The notes under the pieces are model-generated. The model saw only the letters and a list, made by a program, of their open reading frames with translations. It made no database searches and was not told the origin of the DNA. A DNA stretch of 64,000 nucleotides from Alphaproteobacteria bacterium (GTDB lineage Bacteria > Pseudomonadota > Alphaproteobacteria > Micropepsales > Micropepsaceae), in NCBI GenBank assembly GCA_947467345.1, contig CANIHD010000007.1, positions 1 to 64,000 of the forward strand, given 5' to 3'. Of this stretch, positions 1 through 8,301 are shown one piece after another. The translations under genes and the position numbers were made by a program. How positions within the stretch are numbered: the stretch's first letter is position 1; the number at the start of each line of letters is the position of its first letter.

Positions 1-85
1 CCCCCGTCGTCCCGCCTTGCGCTAGAATAATCTCGGCCTCGCGCAGCTTACCGATAATCTCCTCAGGCCCGTGCTTCTTGCCCAT
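1..85 (-). CDS. IS3-family transposase OrfA, N-terminal part (runs off window)
   Basis: The first 28 codons, starting MGKKHGPEEIIGKLREAE, match the beginning of OrfA of IS3/IS1400/IS407-type transposases, the helix-turn-helix DNA-binding subunit. In these elements OrfA is joined to the DDE catalytic OrfB by programmed frameshifting. A good ribosome-binding site, GAAGGAGAA, lies just upstream of the ATG. The rest of the gene is outside the window, so activity cannot be judged. Confidence 0.75.
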   Translation of the reverse strand, partial: MGKKHGPEEIIGKLREAEIILAQGGTTG

Positions 86-148
86 TTGTCTTCTCCTTCA
101 GGGTCCAGACTAAAATAGTCGATGGACCACTCTGAAGGGGGCAGATCA
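1..148 (-). mobile_element. IS3-family insertion sequence, terminal part
   Basis: This is the outer end of an insertion sequence that continues beyond the left edge of the window. It contains the start of a transposase OrfA, read leftwards, and a short leader. The end carries the G-rich run GAAGGGGGCAGATCA (about 134-148), which on the minus strand reads TGATCTGCCCCC. That resembles the terminal inverted repeats of the IS407-like branch of IS3 elements. The exact boundary is inferred from where the reading frame of the neighbouring cytochrome c gene begins to make sense; it could lie a few bases either side. The other end and the target duplication are outside the window. Confidence 0.7.
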
Positions 149-450
149 CTACAGCACTCGCGCAGAATGCGGCTCCCACTGCAGCGTCTGCCGCGCAAGG
201 CAAAGAAACCTTTCTCTCGGTCGGTTGTTGGGAATGCCACGGCACAGTGGGCCAGGGTGGCGCGGGTCCCGCGCTGGTGCCGCGTCTTCATCCCTTCGCG
301 GTGATCGAGACCTTTGTGCGCCAAGGCACAGCCGTGGGTATGCCCCCCTACACGCGCGCCGTCCTCACGGATGCGGAGCTGGCAAATATCTACGCCTATC
401 TGCAATCCCTTCCGCCGCCGCCGGACCCCGAGCTTTTGAAGGTTAAATAG
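149..450 (+). pseudogene. cytochrome c gene truncated at its 5' end by the IS element
   Basis: An open frame ending in TAG at 450 encodes the body of a small class I cytochrome c. It has a haem-attachment motif CWECH (226-240), then a GxGxxGPAL stretch, a likely distal methionine in VGMPPY, and the typical C-terminal helix DAELANIYAYLQSL. Upstream in the same frame is TALAQN, which looks like the end of a signal peptide. The frame then hits a stop at 133-135 inside the IS end, and no start codon remains in between. The natural start and most of the signal peptide are therefore gone, and the gene cannot make an exported cytochrome. The haem domain itself shows no further decay, which suggests a recent insertion. 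Confidence 0.7.
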
Positions 451-752
451 GCGGACGAGGGTCACCACATGTGGTGTTTTGGCGGCCGATACGCCGCTGG
501 AACGCCCCCCGAACGTAGTGAGTCCGAATCACCAACCCGCGATCGCATCAGGGTTTGTTCTCACGCAAGATTTGGGGTGAATCGCTCGTGGGCGCCACTA
601 GGCGTCCAGTTTGGCGCCATGTCTTGACACGAATTGTCCACAAGCGCGCCTTTCGCCTCCCTCATCCTAGATATTGATCGCTCGGCTAACGCCACCCTCG
701 CGACCGGCCCCCTGACATCGTAGAGTTCTGCTTCGTCGGGGGAGGGCAAGAC
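451..752. other. intergenic stretch with a small palindrome
   Basis: No gene is supported here. Directly after the cytochrome remnant, CACCACATGTGGTG (463-476) is a perfect 14-base palindrome followed by TTTT. It could act as a weak terminator or be a binding site. The remainder shows nothing recognisable until the ribosome-binding site GGGGGAGGG ahead of the gene at 753. Confidence 0.4.
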
Positions 753-1817
753 ATGCGCAAAATCTTGATGCGTGCGTGGGTGGCGGTGGCATTGAGCGCC
801 CTCGCATTATTGTCTGGAACACAATGGGCAAGCGCCGCCGCCGCGCCCGCCTATGGCATCGCCGCCAAACATCCGGTCATCGGCGCGTCATGCGCGACAT
901 GTCCATGGGGCGCGATCGCTGAAATTCTTCGCGTCGCGATGCGCCCCGAATATGAATTGCAGATTTGCTACAATTGCTCGCAGACGGAGAGCACGCGCAT
1001 TGTCTCCGCTGCACGCGTTCCACCTGCGCTAACATCGGCACAAATTGCGCGCAAACTTTTGCCGCCGCCGCAAGCGCCTGTCGATTTCGGCATCACAAAT
1101 GCGGTTCGTCTCTCGTGGGCCTATCACGGCCTCTACGACTATAAACATGTCCCGCAGAAAAATTTGCGCCTCATCGCTTTGATCGAGAATCCTACATTCA
1201 TCGTGGTGGCTGTGAAGCCTGCCACCGGGATCACCGATCTGAAGCAGATCGCCGAACGGCACATGAAGGTGAAGATCATCATTGACGGCAATGCGGGCAC
1301 GAGTGTTGCGCCTGTGTTGGACTATTACGGGCTGACCGAGCAGGCAGTGAAATCTTGGGGCGGCAGCATTGTCGGTGCGGAGCAAGAGAACCGCTCTGAT
1401 TTCGCCGTTATCGTCAGCACGCAAGGTTCGCTCGCCAATAATCCGGAAGCCAATCTTTGGTACGACGTCAGCCAGAAATTCGATCTCAGATATCTCGATC
1501 TGCCGGAAGACTTACTCGCAAAGCTCGCCGCGATGGATTTGGGCTTCGAGCGGGCCATTGTGCCGGAAGGCCTGGTGCGCGGGCTTGATCGTCCGATACC
1601 GACCGTGGCGCGCCCGGGCCATGCCATCTACGCCCGCGACAACACGCCCGAGGCGTTCGTCTATGCGGTTACCAAGGCGATGGACCAGCGCCGCGATCTG
1701 CTGAAATACGCGCTTATTCCCTTCACCTACGATTCCCGCCGGGTCTGGCAGTTTTCCAATATACCTCTGCATCCTGGCGCGGCCCGCTATTACCGGGAAG
1801 TGGGCTATATGCGCTGA
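753..1817 (+). CDS. TAXI-type TRAP transporter solute-binding protein
   Basis: This 354-residue protein has a Sec signal peptide (about residues 1-29, ending WASA-AAA). Its mature part resembles TAXI-family periplasmic receptors: an early region with cysteine pairs (CATCPWG, CYNCS), DFGITNAVRLSWAYHG in the ligand-binding region, and the conserved closing region with HPGAARYYREVGY. TAXI proteins deliver substrates to TRAP membrane subunits (DctQM fusions). No such permease lies nearby, so it is an orphan receptor or works with one elsewhere. The cysteine pairs near the N-terminus are unusual and could form disulfides. A GGGGGAGGG ribosome-binding site precedes the ATG. The substrate is unknown. 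Confidence 0.7.
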   Translation: MRKILMRAWVAVALSALALLSGTQWASAAAAPAYGIAAKHPVIGASCATCPWGAIAEILRVAMRPEYELQICYNCSQTESTRIVSAARVPPALTSAQIARKLLPPPQAPVDFGITNAVRLSWAYHGLYDYKHVPQKNLRLIALIENPTFIVVAVKPATGITDLKQIAERHMKVKIIIDGNAGTSVAPVLDYYGLTEQAVKSWGGSIVGAEQENRSDFAVIVSTQGSLANNPEANLWYDVSQKFDLRYLDLPEDLLAKLAAMDLGFERAIVPEGLVRGLDRPIPTVARPGHAIYARDNTPEAFVYAVTKAMDQRRDLLKYALIPFTYDSRRVWQFSNIPLHPGAARYYREVGYMR

Positions 1818-1864
1818 GCGCCTTCGGCCTCGAACGCGCCGGTCTCTGATGCTATGGCAGGCCC

Positions 1865-2875
1865 ATGAAGAGCGGTTTCGACATTGGCGGCGTCCGGATC
1901 GGCGGCCGCGTTCTCAATGCGCCCATGACAGGCGTGTCGGATTTGCCGTTCCGCCGCGCCGCCGCCAGGCTGGGCGCGGCCTATGTGGCGACCGAAATGG
2001 TTGCCTGTGACAGCTTCGCGCGCGGGCGCCCCGACGTGGTGCGTCGCGCGGCGGTGGGCGAAGGCCTGCCGCTGATGGTCATTCAATTGGTGGGCCGCGA
2101 TCCGCAGTGGATCGCGAAAGGCGCAAAGCTCGCCGAAGCCGCCGGCGCCGAGATCATCGATCTCAACATGGGGTGCCCGGCGAAAGAGGTTACCGGCGCG
2201 CTGTCCGGTTCGGCGCTGATGCGCGATCTCGATCTTGCCGAAAGCCTCATCCGCGCGGCGGTCGATGCAACGTCGCGACCCGTAACATTGAAGATGCGGC
2301 TCGGTTGGGACGAATGCAGCAAAAATGCGCCCGAGCTTGCGGCGCGGGCGGAAAGCGCCGGCGTGAAGGCGATCACGGTGCACGGACGCACGCGCGCGCA
2401 ATTCTACAACGGCGTTGCCGATTGGCGCGCGGTGGCCGAGGTGAAATCCGCCTGCACGCTGCCAATCATCGTAAACGGCGACATCGTTGATGCGCATTCG
2501 GCGCGCACCGCTCTGGCGCAATCGGGCGCTGACGCCATCATGATCGGGCGCGGCGCCTATGGGCGACCATGGATTGCCGCGGCTCTTTCACGCGCGCTGG
2601 AAAATGGCGGCGATGTGATTGAACCAAGCCTCGCGGAGCGCTTTGAGATTGTGCTGACACATTTCGAAGACACGCTTGCCTTCTACGGCGATGAGCACGG
2701 TGTTCGCATTTTCCGCAAACATCTCGGTTGGTATATCGACAATTCAAAGATGCCGACCGACGACGAAACGCGCCGTGCGGCGCGTTCGCGCCTGTGCCGC
2801 CCCACCAATCCGCAAGACATCATTTCCGGACTACGCGATCTGTGGTTTCAGGATGCGCTTGCCGACGCGGCCTAA
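1865..2875 (+). CDS. dusB: tRNA-dihydrouridine synthase (DusB-like)
   Basis: The product is a 336-residue flavoprotein that reduces uridine to dihydrouridine in the D-loop of tRNA, in the cytoplasm, using FMN and NAD(P)H. The TIM-barrel signatures are present in order: APMTGVSDLPFR near residue 19, the active-site NMGCPAKEV with catalytic Cys104, KMRLGWD near 151, TVHGRTRAQFY near 177, VNGDI, and the phosphate-binding IGRGAYGRPW. Length is typical of the DusB/NifR3 group. In many alphaproteobacteria this gene (nifR3) precedes ntrBC; here it does not, and it stands between a TAXI receptor and a convergent gene. Confidence 0.9.
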   Translation: MKSGFDIGGVRIGGRVLNAPMTGVSDLPFRRAAARLGAAYVATEMVACDSFARGRPDVVRRAAVGEGLPLMVIQLVGRDPQWIAKGAKLAEAAGAEIIDLNMGCPAKEVTGALSGSALMRDLDLAESLIRAAVDATSRPVTLKMRLGWDECSKNAPELAARAESAGVKAITVHGRTRAQFYNGVADWRAVAEVKSACTLPIIVNGDIVDAHSARTALAQSGADAIMIGRGAYGRPWIAAALSRALENGGDVIEPSLAERFEIVLTHFEDTLAFYGDEHGVRIFRKHLGWYIDNSKMPTDDETRRAARSRLCRPTNPQDIISGLRDLWFQDALADAA

Positions 2876-3468
2876 CCGCCGCCGCCAGCAGCGGGCGGCC
2901 TGCCGTCCGGGAAGGAATATTCATTGTCCTGGTAGCGCACGCTGCGTCCCTGCTCATCCATGATGTTCAGCGAGGCTTGGAACAGGAGCGGCGGCGGTTC
3001 ATCGTCCGGCGCGGTCGCTTCCAGAATGTAGAGGCGGTGCTTATGCAAATAGATGCTGGCATAAATGCGTTTTCCGTCCGGCAGCGTGACATGCAGAATC
3101 TGCCCGGGGATGGATTGCAGCTCGTTGTAAATGTCGGTGGTAACAATGCCCGTGCGCCGTATGGCTGTTGCTGCGTACTGAATGGCGCCGCGCAGCTCGC
3201 TGCCCTGACCGCCGGCGGGACGATCGGTGCGGTTCATATGCACGACGGTCATCACATATTTGCCGGTGCCATATATCGACGTGTAGCGCCTGGCCGGAAC
3301 GGTTGAGCCATATTCAGTCGTGTAGGTGAATGTGTCGATGGTTGGCGGTGCCGCGAAATCGACCGAGAAGAAGTCTTCCTTGGCGATGTAATCGGTCCAT
3401 TCCTGCGCGAGCGCGCTGCTCCCCAGCGTCACCGCCAAAAACGCCGGTGCAATAGCAGTCCATCGCAT
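2872..3468 (-). CDS. exported hypothetical protein
   Basis: This protein of about 198 residues begins with a clear signal peptide (MRWTAIAPAFLAVTLGSSALA-QE). The start at 3468 was chosen over an in-frame codon further upstream because GGGAGATT sits at ribosome-binding distance. The mature part contains a beta-rich region with DFAAPP, YGTGKYVMTVV and LPDGKRIYASIYLHKHRLYILEAT, reminiscent of small periplasmic proteins that follow a 'feature your sin by its spread' style of repeated beta-strands, but no named family can be assigned. It ends in a proline/glycine-rich tail. The last bases overlap the end of convergent dusB by 4 nt. Function unknown. Confidence 0.7.
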   Translation of the reverse strand: MRWTAIAPAFLAVTLGSSALAQEWTDYIAKEDFFSVDFAAPPTIDTFTYTTEYGSTVPARRYTSIYGTGKYVMTVVHMNRTDRPAGGQGSELRGAIQYAATAIRRTGIVTTDIYNELQSIPGQILHVTLPDGKRIYASIYLHKHRLYILEATAPDDEPPPLLFQASLNIMDEQGRSVRYQDNEYSFPDGRPPAAGGGG

Positions 3469-3546
3469 GGCCAATCTCCCAAAATGGTTCGTGAGCAAAT
3501 CATGCCATGAAAAACATACGGCTGTCGCGTGAGCCGGAAAAGGCGC

Positions 3547-4158
3547 TCAGCGGCGGTGAAAAATGACGGTCAGGTTGTTGGCCGGCATGATGACAATTTC
3601 TTCCAGGTCGAAGCCGTTTTTCTCCGCCAAGGGCAGAGCTTCGGTGTCGAGGCAGCGCACGCCCCAATCGCGATCGCGCGCCTTCAGATTCGCATCGAAC
3701 GATTCGTTCGAGGGCGCGGTGTGGAGACGATTGCGCTTGAATGGCCCATAAAGGATGAGTTTGGCGCCTGTGGAAAGCACACGCGCTGCGCCCGCGAACA
3801 AACCCTCCGCCGCTTCCCAAGGCGCGATATGAATCATATTGCAGCACAGAATGGCGTCGGCCCGTGCGATGGGCCAAGTCGTGTCGCGCACGTTCAGCAT
3901 GATAGCCGGCAAGATTCGCGGGCAGAGGCTAAGACGTGCGTGGCCGTCAATGTTGGCAAAGGCACCAGGATCGGCATCGGTCGGCTGCCACCGCCATGTC
4001 TCGGGCAAGCGCGGCATCATGAAGGCGGCGTGCTCACCGGTGCCGCTGGCGATTTCGAGCAGCAGGCCCGAGTCCGGAAGCGTGCGCGCGAGAACGGCGA
4101 GGATGGGTTCCCGATTGCGCGAAGTGGCCGGCGCTTGCCGCAATTCGTTCTCTACCAT
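3547..4158 (-). CDS. DUF938 family SAM-dependent methyltransferase-like protein
   Basis: The protein fits the DUF938 family throughout. It has an N-terminal APATSRNREPIL, the SAM-binding motif LEIASGTGEHA (about residues 34-44), WRWQPTDAD, CCNMIHIAPW, and the family-typical YGPF, APSNESFDANLKARD and WGVRCLD. Members look like class I methyltransferases but their substrate is not established. I chose the ATG at 4158 because family members start only a few residues before APAT. A TTG at 4194 would add 12 residues and cannot be excluded. It is probably a cytoplasmic single-gene unit, read divergently from uup. Confidence 0.85.
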   Translation of the reverse strand: MVENELRQAPATSRNREPILAVLARTLPDSGLLLEIASGTGEHAAFMMPRLPETWRWQPTDADPGAFANIDGHARLSLCPRILPAIMLNVRDTTWPIARADAILCCNMIHIAPWEAAEGLFAGAARVLSTGAKLILYGPFKRNRLHTAPSNESFDANLKARDRDWGVRCLDTEALPLAEKNGFDLEEIVIMPANNLTVIFHRR

Positions 4159-4231
4159 GGCGGCTAGCAGCGACGATTCGAACAAGCCTTGCAAGCGTGA
4201 CAGACCGGCGCCGGATCACTAGATAACCCCT

Positions 4232-6034
4232 ATGCCGCCACTTCTACTGCTTCAAGACCAACACCTTACCTTCGGGCGCACGCCGCTTTTGGAGGGCGCC
4301 GAGCTTTCTGTGGGCGAGGGCGAGCGCCTGTGCCTGGTGGGGCGCAATGGTTCGGGGAAATCGACCCTTCTGAAAATCGCGGCCGGATTGGTCGAGTCGG
4401 ATCGCGGCACGCGCTTTATGCAGCCGGGCGCGACGGTGCGGTATCTGCCGCAAGAGCCCAATTTCAACGGCTATGACACCGTGAAGGCTTTCGTCGAGGG
4501 CGGGCTGGAGGCGGGCGACGATGTAAGCCGCGCCTATGCGCTGCTCGGCCGGCTGGGCTTCACCGGCGACGAGACGACCGCCACGCTTTCGGGCGGTGAG
4601 GCGCGGCGCGCGGCGCTGGCCCGGACATTGGCTCCTGCGCCCGACATCGTTCTTCTCGACGAGCCCACCAACCATCTCGATCTTCCCGCCATCGAATGGC
4701 TGGAAGCCGAGCTCAAGGCGATGCGCTCGGCTTTGGTTCTGATCAGCCATGACCGCCGGTTTCTGGAAAATCTGGCGCGTTCTTGCGTGTGGCTGGATCG
4801 CGGCAAGACGTTCCGTTTGGATGCCGGTTTCTCCGAATTCGAGAAATGGCGCGACGATCTCCTCGAACAGGAAGAAAGCGAGCGTCATAAGCTCGATCGC
4901 AAAATCGCGCGCGAGGAAGATTGGGTACGCTACGGCGTCACGGCGCGGCGCAAGCGCAATGTGCGACGCATGGCGGAGCTCGGTACGCTGCGGCAGCAAG
5001 TGCGCGAAGCGCGAAAAGTTACAGGCGTTGTGAAGATCAGCGTTTCCGACGCGAAAAACGCGGCGGCGCGCGTGGTCGAGGTGCGCAACATTTCCAAATC
5101 CTACGAAGGGCGCGACATCGTCAAGGACGTGTCGGTGCGTATCGAGCGCGGCGATAGGGTGGGCGTTGTGGGCCGCAACGGCGCCGGAAAAACAACGCTG
5201 ATCAATCTTCTTACGGGACGCCTCGCGCCCGACAGCGGCGAGGTGATCCTTGGCGCCAATCTCACGATTGCGACTCTCGATCAAACGCGTTCGAGCCTGG
5301 ACCCCGAGGCCCGCGTCAGCGATGTCCTCACCGGTGGCTATGGCGACACGGTGGAGGTCGGCGGCCAGAAGCGGCATGTCGCCAGCTATTTGAAGGATTT
5401 TCTGTTCGCTCCAGAGCAGGCCCGCACGCCGGTGCGCGTGCTCTCGGGTGGCGAGCGGGCGCGGCTTTTGCTGGCGAAGACTTTGGCGACGCCCGCCACA
5501 TTACTGGTGCTGGACGAGCCGACAAACGATTTCGATTTGGAAACGCTCGATCTCTTGCAGGAGACGGTCGCGAACTACCCAGGCACCGTGCTGCTTGTCA
5601 GCCATGATCGCGATTTTCTCGACCGTGTGGTGACGTCGATCCTGATGGCGGAGGACGGCGGGAGCTTCACCGAATATGCCGGCGGCTATTCCGATATGTT
5701 GGCGCAGCGCGGGCAGGGCGTAAACGCGAAGGAAATTGCGCGCGCCTCGCAAAACAAGAAATCGACAACGCGCACAGCCGCCGAATCCAAGCGCAAACTC
5801 AGTTTCAAGGACAAGCACGCTCTGGAGACGCTTCCCGCCGACATGGCCAAGACGGAGCGGGAGATTGCGAAGCTGGAAAACGAATTGGCGACGGACGGGC
5901 TTTATGCGCGCGATCCTAAACGTTTCGCGACAGCCGCTGCTCGGCTCGATAAAGCACGTGGAGAATTGAAGAGCTTTGAGGAACGCTGGCTTGAACTCGA
6001 AATGCTGCGCGAAAACATCGAGAGCGGGGAGTAG
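4232..6034 (+). CDS. uup: ABC-F family ATPase Uup
   Basis: This 600-residue soluble protein has two ABC ATPase cassettes and no membrane segments. The first Walker A is GRNGSGKST (about 38-46), with signature LSGGEARR and Walker B VLLDEPTNHLD. The second Walker A is GRNGAGKTT (about 314-322), with signature LSGGERARLLLAKTL and LVLDEPTNDFDLETL. Between the cassettes lies the charged linker characteristic of ABC-F proteins. A C-terminal coiled coil (about 510-595), rich in Lys/Glu, marks the Uup subgroup, which acts on the ribosome or on branched nucleic acids and affects transposon excision. The order of motifs and length are normal. It ends 4 nt from a convergent gene. Confidence 0.92.
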   Translation: MPPLLLLQDQHLTFGRTPLLEGAELSVGEGERLCLVGRNGSGKSTLLKIAAGLVESDRGTRFMQPGATVRYLPQEPNFNGYDTVKAFVEGGLEAGDDVSRAYALLGRLGFTGDETTATLSGGEARRAALARTLAPAPDIVLLDEPTNHLDLPAIEWLEAELKAMRSALVLISHDRRFLENLARSCVWLDRGKTFRLDAGFSEFEKWRDDLLEQEESERHKLDRKIAREEDWVRYGVTARRKRNVRRMAELGTLRQQVREARKVTGVVKISVSDAKNAAARVVEVRNISKSYEGRDIVKDVSVRIERGDRVGVVGRNGAGKTTLINLLTGRLAPDSGEVILGANLTIATLDQTRSSLDPEARVSDVLTGGYGDTVEVGGQKRHVASYLKDFLFAPEQARTPVRVLSGGERARLLLAKTLATPATLLVLDEPTNDFDLETLDLLQETVANYPGTVLLVSHDRDFLDRVVTSILMAEDGGSFTEYAGGYSDMLAQRGQGVNAKEIARASQNKKSTTRTAAESKRKLSFKDKHALETLPADMAKTEREIAKLENELATDGLYARDPKRFATAAARLDKARGELKSFEERWLELEMLRENIESGE

Positions 6035-6038
6035 AATC

Positions 6039-7109
6039 TCATTCTTCCGGGGCCGGTCCGCATTTCGCTGGCCGGCGTGGTCCTGCATTGCTGCCGGCTC
6101 GTGGCGGCAACGCCATCGCGCATTCCAGCGTCTTGATGGTCGGACTATTGTCGAGCGCGTTCGCTTCGATGGCGGGACCGCGATGCTTCAAATGCGCGAA
6201 CACGGTGCGCACGCCGTCCAACATGGTTTCGTCGACGGGGCGAAATTGCTCGCCGGGTTCGCGCACGCCGGGAAGCAGCGTCATGCTGACCGAGCGGTGA
6301 ACATTGCCGCCGATGACGAAGATGTGTTTGCTGGCTTCGTCGATTTTCACAACGATATCGCAATGCGAGCGCGCGCCTTCGCCGAGGTTACGGCGCCGGT
6401 CCGCGATGGTGCGATAGTTCTGCCGCCGCCCGTTGCAGAGAAGATCGCCGGGTGACATCGGCATTTCGCCGGGATCGTAAGCAACGTAGGCCGCTTGAGC
6501 GGCGTTTCCATCGCGTGCGCGGATGGCTTGATCGATATAGATGCGGTGGGCGATGGAACGGTCGAACTGTGTTTTGTTGCCTAATCCGCCCTCGCACATC
6601 ACCCAAGATATAAAGGCCGCCGACCACGGTTGCTGCCAGGTGACGTCATCACCGCCAGGGCCATTCCAGGCGTTATTTTGCGCGGTAAGAATGGCATTCA
6701 CTTCGGGCGTTGCCGCCCAGTAGCCGCCGATCGTGGTCAACACACGCTCGGCGTCTTCATAAGCGCCAAGGCGCGGATAGCGAGGTTCAACGCGCGGCGC
6801 TTCAAGCCTCGGATTGACGGCATCGGCAACAATTCCTGGCGGCAGCAGACGTGTCTCTACATTCGTCTGATCGACAATGGGAAAACCGAAAAATCCCCAT
6901 TCCTGCTCGGCGACATTGACAATGCGCCGGCGTGTTTCATTGGTCGCCATGGCGGGGCAGGCGCGCGGCTGCGCCACCATTCCGCCGGGAACGCCGCGCA
7001 CGCGTGCCGATGGCGGTGTGACGTCGAACATCTCCGGCGACAGGCGGAAGAATCGTCCCTGCTGACCGGGCTGCGCTGTAGCCGAAGACGCGAGCGCGAC
7101 GAGGCCCAT
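6039..7109 (-). CDS. DUF2272 domain-containing exported protein
   Basis: This protein of about 356 residues is recognised by the DUF2272 region QQPWSAAFISWVMCEGG followed by IDQAIRARDG and SPGDLLCNGR. That fold resembles a CHAP/NlpC-like papain fold with a possible Cys/His centre (the C in WVMCEGG and later HCDIVVKI). The start is difficult. The ATG at 7109 gives only MGLVALASSATA as a signal peptide, lacking positive residues. The preceding in-frame codons would supply IKRRAALGIA, a perfect n-region, but they contain no ATG, GTG or TTG. The export signal may be intact with a rare start codon such as ATA. It is the last gene of the minus-strand set that begins with the PQQ dehydrogenase. Confidence 0.75.
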   Translation of the reverse strand: MGLVALASSATAQPGQQGRFFRLSPEMFDVTPPSARVRGVPGGMVAQPRACPAMATNETRRRIVNVAEQEWGFFGFPIVDQTNVETRLLPPGIVADAVNPRLEAPRVEPRYPRLGAYEDAERVLTTIGGYWAATPEVNAILTAQNNAWNGPGGDDVTWQQPWSAAFISWVMCEGGLGNKTQFDRSIAHRIYIDQAIRARDGNAAQAAYVAYDPGEMPMSPGDLLCNGRRQNYRTIADRRRNLGEGARSHCDIVVKIDEASKHIFVIGGNVHRSVSMTLLPGVREPGEQFRPVDETMLDGVRTVFAHLKHRGPAIEANALDNSPTIKTLECAMALPPRAGSNAGPRRPAKCGPAPEE

Positions 7110-7147
7110 GGCAATCCCCAGAGCAGCGCGTCGCTTTATCGGTAGGC

Positions 7148-7645
7148 CTATTGCGAGACGGCGTCTGCACCGACTTTGCAGACAACCGCATCTTGCGCGC
7201 CGGTACCGCCGCTGCATCCGATGGCGCCGATCAGACGCCCGCCGACGACAATGGGAATGCCGCCCGATGCCGTGACGATCTCCGGATCCAATGTCATCAC
7301 GTAAGGATGGCCGGTTTCCATCAGCTCGAAAAAGACCTGCGACTCGCGGCGGAAGCGCGCCGCGGTCCGCGCCTTCTTCGGCGCGATGTCGGCAGAGGCG
7401 AGCTGCGTGTCGTCCATCTTGAGATAATAGGTGAGATCGCCGGCGGGAGAGACGACCGCAATCGCCATTTTCCAATTGCGCCGAATCGCTTCGGCGTGCG
7501 CTGCATCGACGGCCTTCTTCGCCAACTCCATCGAGATCGGCATGCCATAGGGGATGTTGAACGGCATATCGACCGGAACCGGCGCAAGTGCCGCAGCGGA
7601 GCAAAGGAGTGCCGTCAGGGGCGCGAAAATATAACGAAAGCGCAT
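7148..7645 (-). CDS. exported GlcG/HbpS-like protein
   Basis: This 165-residue protein has a signal peptide (MRFRYIFAPLTALLCSAAALA) and a complete GlcG/HbpS domain: MELAKKAVDAAHAEAIRRNW, AIAVVSPAGDLTYYLKMDD, and the glycine-rich end GGIPIVVGGRLIGAIGCSGG. Family members bind haem or act as small exported sensors or chaperones next to redox enzymes; the biochemical role is often undefined. It lies 47 nt downstream of a diheme cytochrome c and upstream of the DUF2272 gene, all on one strand, so a link to periplasmic electron transfer is plausible. It is one of four such genes in this window. Confidence 0.85.
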   Translation of the reverse strand: MRFRYIFAPLTALLCSAAALAPVPVDMPFNIPYGMPISMELAKKAVDAAHAEAIRRNWKMAIAVVSPAGDLTYYLKMDDTQLASADIAPKKARTAARFRRESQVFFELMETGHPYVMTLDPEIVTASGGIPIVVGGRLIGAIGCSGGTGAQDAVVCKVGADAVSQ

Positions 7646-7692
7646 GGATCAATTCTCCCGATGGATTGCTAATAATTCATCACGAAAGACGG

Positions 7693-8301
7693 TTACTGCG
7701 ATGACACGTAATGCGCCAGTGCTTCCAGATCAGCGTCCGAAACGCCGGCCACCGCGGCGGTCATAAGCGAATCGCCGCCGGCGCGCTGGCTGTCGCGTAT
7801 CGCTTTCAGCGATTCCACCATGTAGTCGATCCGCTGTTTGGCGAGGCGCGGCATCTGATCGTGCCCCACAAAACTTGGCAAATGGCATGACGCACAATGC
7901 AAAGCCGCCACGCGCGCGCCGCCGCGTGCGGCAAGGCCGGGATCGATGGTCTCATCGCTCCGTTTTGCTTCCAATGCGCTGAAATGTTTCGCCAGTGCTT
8001 CGGCGTCCGCGTCCGTCAGATCCTTTACGAATGGCGTCATGATGGCGACCTCGCGCACGCCTTCGCGCATCAAGATCAATTGATTCAAAATAAAGAATTC
8101 CGGCTGACCTGCGAGCGACGGAATTTTCGGCGTTTGCGAATTGCCGTCCGCGCCATGGCATGTGGTGCATTGCCGTATGCGCGCGGCAACGCCCACCTCC
8201 GCCGCCACGGCGTGCGAAGCGAAAAGCGAAAGAACAACCGCGCCGAGAAGGGCGAGACTATTGTGCGTAAGAGATGCGGTAGATCGCGCCGTTGACTTCA
8301 T
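7693..8301 (-). CDS. diheme cytochrome c (c4-like)
   Basis: The protein has 202 residues, a signal peptide (about 1-34, ending AVAA) and two haem c attachment motifs, CTTCH (45-49) and CASCH (136-140), each starting one of two similar halves as in cytochromes c4. Likely axial methionines occur in IMTPF and DQMPRL or SLMTAA. It would carry electrons in the periplasm. The gene starts 44 nt inside the end of the PQQ dehydrogenase gene, which implies translational coupling and makes it the probable electron acceptor of that enzyme. No alternative start exists that would keep the signal peptide and avoid the overlap. Confidence 0.88.
   Translation of the reverse strand: MKSTARSTASLTHNSLALLGAVVLSLFASHAVAAEVGVAARIRQCTTCHGADGNSQTPKIPSLAGQPEFFILNQLILMREGVREVAIMTPFVKDLTDADAEALAKHFSALEAKRSDETIDPGLAARGGARVAALHCASCHLPSFVGHDQMPRLAKQRIDYMVESLKAIRDSQRAGGDSLMTAAVAGVSDADLEALAHYVSSQ

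Noticed and set aside
1029-1424. Long open frames opposite and across genuine genes
   Set aside because: GC-rich codon bias creates long antisense frames. They lack ribosome-binding sites and family signatures, and overlap genes with clear motifs.
6039-7652. One long 537-codon minus-strand gene covering the DUF2272 region and the GlcG gene
   Set aside because: Its first 180 codons are arginine-rich out-of-frame sequence of the GlcG gene; the protein begins to look real only at the signal peptide near 7109.
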